Shown: one piece after another, positions 1-6,798 of the stretch
Layout: every line of letters begins with the position of its first letter
Position numbering within the stretch: the first letter of the stretch is position 1
Assembly: GCA_022616575.1 (NCBI GenBank)
Contig: JAKEEN010000092.1
Location: 1 to 8,630 of the forward strand
Direction: 5' to 3'
Length of the DNA: 8,630 bases
From: Flammeovirgaceae bacterium
GTDB lineage: Bacteria > Bacteroidota > Bacteroidia > Cytophagales > Cyclobacteriaceae
Notes under the pieces: generated by a model
Told to the model about the DNA's origin: nothing
The model's input: only the letters and a program-made list of their open reading frames with translations
Databases searched by the model: none
Position numbers and translations under genes: made by a program

Positions 1-1386
1 ATTCCACCTTAAAAATGGTTTTAGGTTCAGCTCCATTTTTTTTAGTCTCTCAAAAAATTCAATGCGTGATTTTTTTGCCCGATAAAGTCGATGGAGAAAC
101 TTATGGAGTATTTTATAATATGCCTGAGAATAGGTATTGTGGAACATCAAATCCAGATCGGCAGAATCGACCCAATTTGCTTTACTCTTAAGTTCATCCT
201 TCACTTTTTCATAAAATAGTGTCCCTGGCAATGGATAGGATACTGAGACTCCCAACTGGTCGGGCATGAGGTCAAGCACCATCCTTATTGTTTTACGAAC
301 ATCTTTTGCTGTTTCTCCCAGGTACCCGAACTGAATGAACAAACCAACCTTTACCCCTCTTGATTTAAGTAAATGAGTTGCCTGGTAAATTTGTTCAACA
401 CGAATTCCTTTATCCATTGCATCAAGTATCGATTGTGAGCCAGATTCAGCACCAAGCCAAGCTTCGTCCAATCCAGATGCAACCAGCGTTTCAATCGTGT
501 CTTCCTCCAATAATAAATCAGCTCTGGTTTGTATCTTATATTTTATTTTTAACCCTCGAAGTTCGAGCTGTTTCCTGAATTCCATTACCCAACCTGGTTT
601 GAGACCGAAGATGTCATCGCACATCCAAAAATATTGAGCATTAAACTTATGGTTGAGGTAAGCAAGTTCTGCAGTTACACTTTGCGGACTTCGGCTATTA
701 TAGCGATTGCCATATATTGGTTTGGCACACCAGTTACATTTAAAAGGGCAGCCTCGAGTGGTGGCCACATTCAAATAAAAGTGCTTATGGTGCGATAGCC
801 ATATTGACCTGTACGATCTTATGTCGATTAAATCCCAGGTTGGAAATGGGAGCAAGTCAAGGTCTTTCAGGATTTGGCGCTTGGGCGTTAATTTTATTCC
901 GTTTTCTGATTTGAAAGCAAGACCTTCAATAGAACTAACTTCAATTCCGGCTTCAAGATTTGAGATCAGGTCTATCAATGTTATTTCTCCCTCGCCCCTT
1001 ATTACGAAATCAGCACCATTTTCAAGGTAAAGTTCATAGTGATCTGTTGAATCCGAACTACAAGTAATTACGATACATCCATCTTGCTTGCCAAATTGCT
1101 GAATGGCAAGTGCTGCTTCACGCATAACAGTAAGGCACATTTTAGTGAGATAGTTGAATCCATCGTCATAAATAATAAGGTAATCTGGTTTTTCTATTCT
1201 TAATATTTCCTTAATCGCCTCAGGGCCATCGCAAAGATTGGAATCATGCAAAACAACGTTGTACCCTTCTTCGCGAAGAACTGCTGCTGCATAGATTGTT
1301 CCAAGCGGTGGGTAAGGTTGATACGTGCCCCATTGCTTCGGATCTAGTTTATAAAAATAAGAATGTGTACAAAGAATTTTTTTCAC
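1..1386 (-). CDS. B12-binding-type radical SAM protein (3' end cut off by window)
   Basis: The 462 visible residues have the layout of cobalamin-binding-domain radical SAM enzymes. Residues 1-145 form a Rossmann-like B12-type domain: an initial beta strand MKKILCTHSY, then the PYPPLGTIYAAAVLREEGY helix (24-42), and DFVIRGEGE at 126-134. The radical SAM core follows, with its [4Fe-4S] cluster motif CxxxCxxC at C213, C217 and C220 (RGCPFKCNWC), then WMCDDIF (254-260) and AWLGAESGS (309-317) as later core strands. The classical DxHxxG cobalamin-ligand motif is not visible, so cobalamin, if bound, is probably base-off without a histidine ligand. The start is a GTG at 1386; the first beta strand begins right there, and only 4 bases separate it from the upstream stop. 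A GAGG sequence overlaps that stop but lies only 2 bases from GTG. The family covers methylases, cyclases and others (BchE-like); the substrate is unknown. The C-terminus is missing, probably by a modest amount. Confidence 0.9.
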   Translation of the reverse strand, partial: MKKILCTHSYFYKLDPKQWGTYQPYPPLGTIYAAAVLREEGYNVVLHDSNLCDGPEAIKEILRIEKPDYLIIYDDGFNYLTKMCLTVMREAALAIQQFGKQDGCIVITCSSDSTDHYELYLENGADFVIRGEGEITLIDLISNLEAGIEVSSIEGLAFKSENGIKLTPKRQILKDLDLLPFPTWDLIDIRSYRSIWLSHHKHFYLNVATTRGCPFKCNWCAKPIYGNRYNSRSPQSVTAELAYLNHKFNAQYFWMCDDIFGLKPGWVMEFRKQLELRGLKIKYKIQTRADLLLEEDTIETLVASGLDEAWLGAESGSQSILDAMDKGIRVEQIYQATHLLKSRGVKVGLFIQFGYLGETAKDVRKTIRMVLDLMPDQLGVSVSYPLPGTLFYEKVKDELKSKANWVDSADLDLMFHNTYSQAYYKILHKFLHRLYRAKKSRIEFFERLKKMELNLKPFLRWN

Positions 1387-1390
1387 AACC

Positions 1391-2455
1391 TCACGATTGA
1401 ACACTGTACTTTGCAAACGATTTTTCCATTTCTGAAAAATTTCGGGCCCATGTTGCTTTTCTCTCTACACTGGCATTCGTTGGGAATAAATAATCTATAT
1501 ACTTCCTGTTGAAGTATGCTGGGAAGTTTTTTTGAAGTTTTTCTTTGAATCGGTCTTCTATAAATTTCTGGTAGCCTCCGCCTGACGGGCAAATTCTTTC
1601 AAGGTTTACTCCCATGGAAGGATCAAATTTTGTACTTGCCTCTAACAAGGGTTTTACACTGAAGTTTTTTATTGCTCTCGAAATTTGAAAAAGTATAAAC
1701 ATTAAAAAATTAACTGGGTACCGTATCGAACCCAGGATTTTTCCAAACCTTCGTGAGTTTTCCCCCGTGTTCCTTTGGTGCAGTTTATTGGTAAGCATTG
1801 GATAATACTCTATAGCCCATTGATTTGATTCCAAAAGCTTTTGATAGGTTTCATTCTTATCACAAATAGGTTTTAGGTTAAACAACTCTGTTGCTGTGTA
1901 CATGTTTTTATTGTGTATTTCAAGGAAAGAGAAATCCATCGCATAGTTAAAGCAAAGCATGTATTTGTTTCCGAGAAAAAATGTGAGGATATTGGTCATC
2001 AGTCTTTCAAAATAAAAAATCATCCACAGCGAATACCTGGATGTAATGATAAACACATCTAAATCAACCGTGCCTTTGTGAAGTCCGACCACGTCAATAG
2101 TTGGATTATTCACAGCAATAGAGCCGGATATACCAATAAATCTTACCCATGGTATCCATGAAAGGCACTTGAGGATTTTGATATTTTGATTAATGACTCG
2201 TTCTGATAACCTTTCCTTTCCACCTTTCTCCCTTAATAGCGCTGATCTACCAACCACACAATAGTTTATTACGTCAGGGGTCTCAAGCAGCCCTTCATCT
2301 ACCAATGAGTTCAATTCGTTTTTTAGTAACATCACTTTTGAGCCTGTAAGATCAAGCCACTTTTGAAGCTCATACAGGCTGACCGGAGCATTGAAAACGT
2401 CCCGATAATTGATGTGAGATACGATCTTTTGCTTTAACGGGAGATTAATTTGCAT
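1391..2455 (-). CDS. Nucleotidyltransferase-fold protein with N-terminal winged-helix-like region
   Basis: The 354-residue product has two visible parts. Residues 1-65 resemble a winged helix (helices around 8-20 and 26-35, then LVDEGLLETPD at 51-61). The second part has a DNA polymerase beta-type nucleotidyltransferase signature: GISGS at 108-112, and DLD at 131-133 in a hydrophobic strand (VDLDVFIIT). The spacing between GS and DxD, 18 residues, is longer than usual for this fold. Residues 140-180 and 245-262 are hydrophobic but not convincing as membrane segments. I chose ATG at 2455 over an in-frame TTG at 2479, because TTG would add 8 unremarkable residues and neither has a clear ribosome binding site. 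It is first in an operon with the radical SAM gene, whose GTG starts 4 bases after this TGA, so co-translation is likely. Nucleotidyl transfer is inferred from the motif only; the substrate is unknown and it could be a non-catalytic relative. Confidence 0.8.
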   Translation of the reverse strand: MQINLPLKQKIVSHINYRDVFNAPVSLYELQKWLDLTGSKVMLLKNELNSLVDEGLLETPDVINYCVVGRSALLREKGGKERLSERVINQNIKILKCLSWIPWVRFIGISGSIAVNNPTIDVVGLHKGTVDLDVFIITSRYSLWMIFYFERLMTNILTFFLGNKYMLCFNYAMDFSFLEIHNKNMYTATELFNLKPICDKNETYQKLLESNQWAIEYYPMLTNKLHQRNTGENSRRFGKILGSIRYPVNFLMFILFQISRAIKNFSVKPLLEASTKFDPSMGVNLERICPSGGGYQKFIEDRFKEKLQKNFPAYFNRKYIDYLFPTNASVERKATWARNFSEMEKSFAKYSVQS

Positions 2456-2537
2456 AGGCTGTATTTCAGTTTGATGCAAGACGAATACTTATAACAAACC
2501 GTTGCTATAATAGACGATTTAATTAATATGTATTCTC

Positions 2538-2545
2538 TAACTTTG
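2538..2545 (+). promoter_or_regulatory. Bacteroidota -7 element TAACTTTG before the 52-residue gene
   Basis: TAACTTTG matches the Bacteroidota sigma-A -7 consensus TAnnTTTG in full. It ends 5 bases before the ATG at 2551, so transcription would start at or very near the start codon. No TTG is present at the -33 position; the closest sequence is TTT at 2518-2520, 17 bases upstream. There is no Shine-Dalgarno sequence in the 5 intervening bases (gtaat). Confidence 0.55.
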
Positions 2546-2550
2546 GTAAT

Positions 2551-2709
2551 ATGAAAAAATCGCCCTGGCGAAGTTCAGATCTCAAGAAGAAAAGACCCGG
2601 CAAACCTGAGGTTCATAAAATTATGAGGTCGGAAAAAGAGACTGAAAAACCATTCGACTTTGGCGGGCTCCCTAACCGTGACTTAAAAAAGAACCTTGGC
2701 TGCGGGTAA
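2551..2709 (+). CDS. Small basic protein, 52 residues, C-terminal LKKNLGCG
   Basis: A complete ATG-to-TAA frame of 52 codons. The product starts MKKSPWRSSDLKKKRPGKPE and ends with a distinct block, FDFGGLPNRDLKKNLGCG (residues 35-52). It is rich in Lys and Arg, has no signal peptide or membrane segment, and contains a single Cys at residue 51. Three things support it as a gene: a full -7 promoter element 5 bases upstream, an in-frame stop at 2524 leaving no alternative upstream start, and a TAA only 2 bases before the ATG of the next gene, as in an operon. The C-terminal block looks like a short conserved motif, and I have the impression that similar tails occur in small hypothetical proteins of Bacteroidota, but I cannot confirm this here. 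Function unknown; a nucleic-acid or ribosome-binding role would fit the charge but is only a guess. Confidence 0.75.
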   Translation: MKKSPWRSSDLKKKRPGKPEVHKIMRSEKETEKPFDFGGLPNRDLKKNLGCG

Positions 2710-2711
2710 GT

Positions 2712-3080
2712 ATGAATTCCATTTACAAAATTAAAAAAGGTGAGGCAGAAATTCTGGTTATCGACTTCTCGGATGCTAAAGAAGATACCATGATCAAAAC
2801 CCTTTTAGAAGCACGCACTCTGTTAATCAGGGAACAAAAGCAGCAAAAAGTATTGGGGATACTGAATAGCAAGAATTATATCACACCCAATTTTATGAAG
2901 ACCTTCAGAAATGAGAAACGTGAGGCCATACTGTTTATGGAGAGGCAGGCAGTAGTTGGGTTAAGCGAACCTAAAAAATGGATACTAAAAGGCTACAACC
3001 TTGTCTTTAACAGGGATATCAGGTCGTTTGATACAATAGAGCAGGCTGTAGATTACCTGGCGGGTGAATCAAAAAATTAA
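2712..3080 (+). CDS. SpoIIAA/STAS-like domain protein
   Basis: A 122-residue soluble protein without a signal peptide. Its pattern suggests the SpoIIAA-like (STAS/SEC14-type) fold: a strand ILVIDFSDA (14-22), a helix of about 20 residues, a strand VLGILNSKNYIT (47-58), a helix ending near residue 73, then RQAVVGLSEPKKWIL (78-92) and a final FDTIEQAVDYLAGE helix (105-118). The AVVG strand followed by a polar turn, and the closing F..x.eqA.dyL helix, are the most family-like parts. No phosphorylatable Ser in the classical anti-sigma-antagonist context is evident, so a sigma-factor role is not supported. It follows the 52-residue gene by 2 bases and is very probably co-transcribed with it. Its stop lies one base from the stop of the convergent methyltransferase gene. 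The fold call is moderately sure; function is unknown. Confidence 0.75.
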   Translation: MNSIYKIKKGEAEILVIDFSDAKEDTMIKTLLEARTLLIREQKQQKVLGILNSKNYITPNFMKTFRNEKREAILFMERQAVVGLSEPKKWILKGYNLVFNRDIRSFDTIEQAVDYLAGESKN

Positions 3081-3081
3081 T

Positions 3082-3897
3082 TTATCCCTTCCTCAACACA
3101 AATCTGTAATACAATCGCTTTCTGCTTTTGAGTTTTGTGTGGATGCCCGAGCCTACAACTCCGGCAAATTCGGCAAACAAATTCTGCCACTTGAGAGCTA
3201 CATTTAAATTTCTAATTCGCTCACGCTTCACAGAATCTTCTTCTTCCATCGCTTGTACAACCTGGGCTGTAATATCTTCCTCCTCTATTTTTTCAAGCCC
3301 TGAATTCTTGATCTGGTTTTTCCAGGCATCCATTAATTCTGCATCGCGAAAATCCACAGTCAGAAAATAACCTCCGGGTTTGAGCACACGTTTTACCTCG
3401 CTTAAAAACTTTTCAACCGAACTGTATGCGTGCGATGACTCAACGTTGATAATCACATCAATACTATTATCACCAAGCGGAATTGCCTCGGCACTGCCTT
3501 GAATAAATTTCAAATTCGGAAACGCGTGCAATTTGTTGGCAAGGTCAACCGCATTTTGAGCGAGATCCATTCCAATGTACGAGGCCGGTTTTAAGTAATT
3601 AGAAATATGCCTGGCTCCTCCGCCTCGCCCACTGCCAACTTCAAGCACAGTCTTGCCTTCAAGGTTCGTTTTCGATGCCAGGTAATGATACATCTGCAAA
3701 GAATAACGCTGAAGCTTTGGGTCATCAGGAAGTTCCAGTGGCTTTTCATTAGCATTCGGTGTGTACCCGTAATTCATAAAATGCCAGTCCGCTGCCGGAA
3801 CATTCTTGGCTAAGAATTCATACGTTATTTTCGCATTGAGCCTCTTAAACCAGCCAAAATGTTTAACCGGTGAGAGAATGGTTTTTACGATGTTCAT
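3082..3897 (-). CDS. Class I SAM-dependent methyltransferase (phthiotriol/sterol methyltransferase-like)
   Basis: The 271-residue product has the Rossmann-fold motifs of class I methyltransferases: motif I VLEVGSGRGGG at 84-94 (SAM-binding glycine-rich loop), the acidic end of strand 2 in YIGMDLA with D111, the GSAEAIP motif at 134-140 near the adenine, the motif II strand DVIINVESSHAY (147-158), and motif III VLKPGGYFLTVDF (171-183). The VESSH segment and the GSGRGGG loop resemble enzymes related to mycobacterial phthiotriol methyltransferases and small-molecule C/O-methyltransferases, so a lipid or polyketide-type acceptor is possible but unproven. An N-terminal extension (1-60) with aromatic residues probably caps the acceptor site. 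I chose ATG 3897 rather than an in-frame TTG at 3906, because a promoter-like element overlaps that TTG and lies 6 bases before the ATG. It stands alone on its transcript. Confidence 0.88.
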   Translation of the reverse strand: MNIVKTILSPVKHFGWFKRLNAKITYEFLAKNVPAADWHFMNYGYTPNANEKPLELPDDPKLQRYSLQMYHYLASKTNLEGKTVLEVGSGRGGGARHISNYLKPASYIGMDLAQNAVDLANKLHAFPNLKFIQGSAEAIPLGDNSIDVIINVESSHAYSSVEKFLSEVKRVLKPGGYFLTVDFRDAELMDAWKNQIKNSGLEKIEEEDITAQVVQAMEEEDSVKRERIRNLNVALKWQNLFAEFAGVVGSGIHTKLKSRKRLYYRFVLRKG

Positions 3898-3903
3898 ACA
3901 GTG

Positions 3904-3930
3904 CAATATTAATCATAAGTCACTGGTCAA
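3904..3930 (-). promoter_or_regulatory. Probable promoter of the methyltransferase gene
   Basis: On the minus strand, TTG (3930-3928) is followed after 16 bases by TAATATTG (3911-3904), one base off the Bacteroidota -7 consensus TAnnTTTG. The -7 element ends 6 bases before the ATG at 3897, again implying a very short or absent leader. The spacer overlaps the first two heptamers (3918-3931) of a degenerate repeat block. Confidence 0.4.
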
Positions 3931-3969
3931 TGATCATTAGAGAAAAATATTTGCCTTGTACTAGTGACT
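3918..3969. repeat. Degenerate 7-base tandem repeats with an inverted copy
   Basis: Three adjacent heptamers, AGTCACT (3918-3924), GGTCAAT (3925-3931) and GATCATT (3932-3938), share the pattern RRTCAnT. AGTGACT at 3963-3969 is the exact reverse complement of the first. Allowing one mismatch, the pairing extends to 10 bases (AGTCACTGGT with ACTAGTGACT). The block also contains the 10-base palindrome AATGATCATT (3929-3938). It fills most of the 86 bases between the end of murF-alr and the start of the methyltransferase gene. It could be a decayed intergenic repeat or a hairpin; without a T-tract after the stem it is not a standard terminator. Confidence 0.45.
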
Positions 3970-3983
3970 AACGGCCACGTGGA

Positions 3984-6413
3984 CTAAAGCCCCTCCGCTA
4001 CAAATACGCGCTTAACCCGTTCGCTCGTATTGGTAAGAATTTCGTAAGGGATGGTATTAATTTTGGCGGCCACTTCTTCAACAGGCAGTTCCTTTCCAAA
4101 CACAATTACCTCATCCCCCTCTTTTGCATCGATTCCCGTAATATCAATCATGGTCATATCCATGCATACGTTGCCTATTACTTTGGCACGTTTGCCATGA
4201 ATAAGCACTTCACCAACACCTCTGCTAAATGCACGATTAAATCCGTCTGCATAACCAATGGCAATAGTGGCAATAGTCAGTGGCATTTCAGCTTTACCGC
4301 TGCGCCCATACCCAACGGTTTCATCTTTGTCAATTTTTTTTATTTGAGAAACCACCGTCTTTAATGTAGCGACTGGCAGTAATTTCGTGTTATGCTCTTC
4401 CGATGGATTGATGCCATACAAGCCTATTCCCAAACGAACCATATCAAATTGCAATTCCGGAAGTCTGATAATGCCCGGTGTGTTGATTAAATGATACAAT
4501 GGTTTGTACCCGATTGCTTTAGAAATTTTATCCGCCAACTCCTGAAATTCTTTGCCTTGCTGTCTTGAAAATTCATCATGCTGTTTTTCATCGGCACCCG
4601 CGAGGTGGCTGAAAATGCTTGCCACTTTTAGCCGTGGATTTTTTTTCAATACTTCCAATAACGCTGGAATTTCGCGGGCCGCAAAACCAAGCCGATGCAT
4701 GCCTGTGTCAAGCTTAACATGGATTTTTACCTCCTTGTCGCCTATGAAAGAAAGCCATGAATTCAACATCCTGAAATTATATATCTCAGGCTCTAAGTTG
4801 TATTCATAGATTGTAGCAAAACTTTGTTCAGAAGGATTCATCACCATAATGGGCAAGGTGATGTTATTCATTCGTAGCTCAACTCCTTCATCTGCGTAGG
4901 CTACACCTAAATAATCAGCGCGATTAAATTGAAGCAAGTTTGCAACCTCTACACTGCCGCTTCCATATGCAAAGGCTTTCACCATCACCATCATTTTGGT
5001 TGATGGCTTTACTCTTGACTTAAAAAAATTCAGATTATGAACCATGGCGTTCAAATCAATTTCCATCACCGTGCCATGCACTTTCTTTTGCATACGCTGA
5101 ATAATCTTTTCAAATTGAAATGATCGAGCGCCCTTTACCAAAATCAATTCATTTTGCAGTTGGTTGAAGTCAAAATGATTTAGAAAATCCTGCGTTGAGG
5201 AATAAAACACCCCTTCAAATAATTTTTGATTTTCATGCAAAACCGGGCCAATGCCAATCAACTTATCCACTCCTGAACCGCTCACTACCTTGGCAATTTC
5301 CATTGATAGCTCAGCTGCCGAAAGTCCCGATTGAACAATGTCTGATAAAATCAATCGCTTCACCTTTCGTTGTCGCTGGTTGGCCAGGTAATCCAAGCTC
5401 ATCTGTAACCCTGCAAGGTCATTGTTGTAAGAGTCATCAATAATCTTGCATCCATTGATTCCGTCTTTCAATTCAAATCGCATGGCTACAGGCTTCAATG
5501 CCGCGATTCGTTGATTAATTATTTTCTCATCGTATTCAAACTGAAGCATCAGGGCTATGCAATGCATCAGGTTTTCAACAGATGCCTTATCGGTGAACGG
5601 AATGGTTACTAAAAATTCTTTTCCCCTGAATGAAATACCTGCCTGATTACCAGATAACCTGATACTAACATCGGCTTCATGAGAAAATCCCCAACTTAAT
5701 TTTTTTGCTGCCGTCTTTAATACTGCCCTTCGTATATCCTCATGATCATGACAAAAAATAATCAACTCGGTGTTAGTAAAAAGTTTAACCTTTTCTTCAA
5801 TCTTTTGATTGCGATCGTTAAACCCTTCGTCATGTGCACTGCCAATGTTTGTGAAAATGTCAATCGTTGGGTTGATGATGGATTGAAGTCTTTGCATTTC
5901 ACCCGGCAGTGAGATTCCTGCTTCAAAAATTCCAAGTTGATGATAGGGTTGCAAGGCCCATACTGCAAGTGGTACTCCGATTTGTGAATTAAAACTTCCC
6001 GGATTTTTGGCTACGGCAAATTCTTTTGACAACAACTGGCTCAGCCACTCTTTCACAATGGTTTTTCCATTGCTCCCCGTAATACCTATAATCGGAATTT
6101 GAAATTGAGACCGATGGTGTGCTGCTGTCCGTTGAAGAGCCTCAATCGCATTAGTAACCCTTAGAAAATTAGCTTCAGGAAATTTTTTTATCTCAACTTC
6201 CTGCTCAACTACGAATTGCCGAAGCCCTGAATCATAGAGCGATGAAATAAATGTATGCCCATCATATCGTTCTCCGCGAATAGCAAAAAAGAGAGAGCCA
6301 TCATGAACAACCAATTTGCGACTATCCGTTAGTAAATTAATTACTGGTCGGTCGGATGCCTGGGCAAGGATTTTCCCATGGGTGATGGCAGCAAGTTGGG
6401 AAAAGTAGATCAT
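3984..6413 (-). CDS. murF-alr: Bifunctional MurF ligase / alanine racemase
   Basis: This 809-residue protein joins two cytoplasmic peptidoglycan enzymes, a fusion known from Bacteroidota. The N-terminal half (about 1-445) is UDP-MurNAc-tripeptide:D-Ala-D-Ala ligase: Mur N-domain DSRKLVVHDGSLFFAIRGERYDG (from 30), ATP P-loop GITGSNGKT (110-118), TNIGSAH (188-194), DDSYNND (326-332) and KGARSF (427-432). The C-terminal half (about 446-809) is a PLP-dependent alanine racemase: VKAFAYG with the Schiff-base lysine K479, LDTGMHRLGF (568-577), GYGRSG (701-706), the opposing catalytic tyrosine Y721 in GYADGF, and GNVCMDMTMID (747-757). All key residues are present, so both activities are probably intact. 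The protein would make D-Ala from L-Ala and attach the D-Ala-D-Ala dipeptide; the dipeptide ligase Ddl is not in this window. The ATG directly follows the csaA stop (TAAATG), so the genes are co-transcribed and possibly translationally coupled. It ends with TAG. Confidence 0.97.
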   Translation of the reverse strand: MIYFSQLAAITHGKILAQASDRPVINLLTDSRKLVVHDGSLFFAIRGERYDGHTFISSLYDSGLRQFVVEQEVEIKKFPEANFLRVTNAIEALQRTAAHHRSQFQIPIIGITGSNGKTIVKEWLSQLLSKEFAVAKNPGSFNSQIGVPLAVWALQPYHQLGIFEAGISLPGEMQRLQSIINPTIDIFTNIGSAHDEGFNDRNQKIEEKVKLFTNTELIIFCHDHEDIRRAVLKTAAKKLSWGFSHEADVSIRLSGNQAGISFRGKEFLVTIPFTDKASVENLMHCIALMLQFEYDEKIINQRIAALKPVAMRFELKDGINGCKIIDDSYNNDLAGLQMSLDYLANQRQRKVKRLILSDIVQSGLSAAELSMEIAKVVSGSGVDKLIGIGPVLHENQKLFEGVFYSSTQDFLNHFDFNQLQNELILVKGARSFQFEKIIQRMQKKVHGTVMEIDLNAMVHNLNFFKSRVKPSTKMMVMVKAFAYGSGSVEVANLLQFNRADYLGVAYADEGVELRMNNITLPIMVMNPSEQSFATIYEYNLEPEIYNFRMLNSWLSFIGDKEVKIHVKLDTGMHRLGFAAREIPALLEVLKKNPRLKVASIFSHLAGADEKQHDEFSRQQGKEFQELADKISKAIGYKPLYHLINTPGIIRLPELQFDMVRLGIGLYGINPSEEHNTKLLPVATLKTVVSQIKKIDKDETVGYGRSGKAEMPLTIATIAIGYADGFNRAFSRGVGEVLIHGKRAKVIGNVCMDMTMIDITGIDAKEGDEVIVFGKELPVEEVAAKINTIPYEILTNTSERVKRVFVAEGL

Positions 6414-6743
6414 TTAATACAGCCGCCCACCGTTGGGTACTTTTTTATCAACTGAGCACAAAACCACATTTTTATTTTCATCCGGGAAACCAGTAACTAA
6501 AACCTCTGACATGAAACTTGCAATTTGCCTTGGAGGAAAATTAACAACGCAAATCACCTACATACCCATCACCCTTTCTGGGGTATAATTTTGTGTAATT
6601 TGTGCGCTGGACTTCTTTATTCCCAATTCACCTAAATCGACCCACAATTTCATAGCGGGTTTTTTTGCTTCCGGAAACGGCTCAGCTTTAACGATGGTAC
6701 CACATCGCATATCGATTTTTTCGAAGTCCTCCCAAGTTATCAT
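6414..6743 (-). pseudogene. csaA: CsaA-type tRNA-binding-domain protein interrupted by an in-frame amber codon
   Basis: The reading frame from ATG 6743 to TAA 6414 is 110 codons, the usual length of CsaA/YgjH proteins, but codon 62 is TAG (6560-6558). The first 61 residues include [20 protein letters not shown] and [14 protein letters not shown], typical of this OB-fold, dimeric tRNA-binding family (Trbp111-like; CsaA is described as an export-related chaperone in Bacillus). After the TAG the same frame continues with [20 protein letters not shown] and ends VPNGGRLY, the family's intact C-terminal half. Relatives often have Lys or Gln where the stop lies, so a single base change (CAG or AAG to TAG) would explain it. 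The remainder shows no decay. Options are a recent nonsense mutation, a sequencing or assembly error, suppression, or two half-proteins with restart at the GTG directly after TAG. A -7-like AAAATTTG lies 3 bases before the ATG. Confidence 0.88.
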
Positions 6744-6798
6744 GGTCAAATTTTGTACTTTTCTGCAACAAAAAACATTCTTCAAACGTTTTTAAGGC

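Noticed and set aside
378..1030. Open plus-strand frames at 378-578 and 821-1030
   Set aside because: They lie antisense to the radical SAM gene, whose frame is continuous and has strong family motifs; their products look like nothing known.
2456..2479. TTG at 2479 as start of the nucleotidyltransferase gene
   Set aside because: It adds only 8 residues without recognisable structure, has no ribosome binding site, and an ATG follows in frame at 2455.
3898..3906. TTG at 3906 as start of the methyltransferase gene
   Set aside because: It lies within the presumed -7 element; the ATG at 3897 is 9 bases downstream.
3940..3983. Rho-independent terminator after murF-alr
   Set aside because: There is a possible long-looped stem and an 8-base palindrome CCACGTGG at 3975-3982, but no GC-rich stem followed by a T-tract in the minus-strand direction.
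4552..5968. Open frames at 4552-4809 and 5195-5443 (plus) and 5762-5968 (minus)
   Set aside because: All are inside murF-alr in other frames; the murF-alr product explains the sequence fully.
3984..6413. The MurF-Alr fusion as a novel gene fusion
   Set aside because: This bifunctional arrangement is well known in Bacteroidota, and all key catalytic residues are ordinary.
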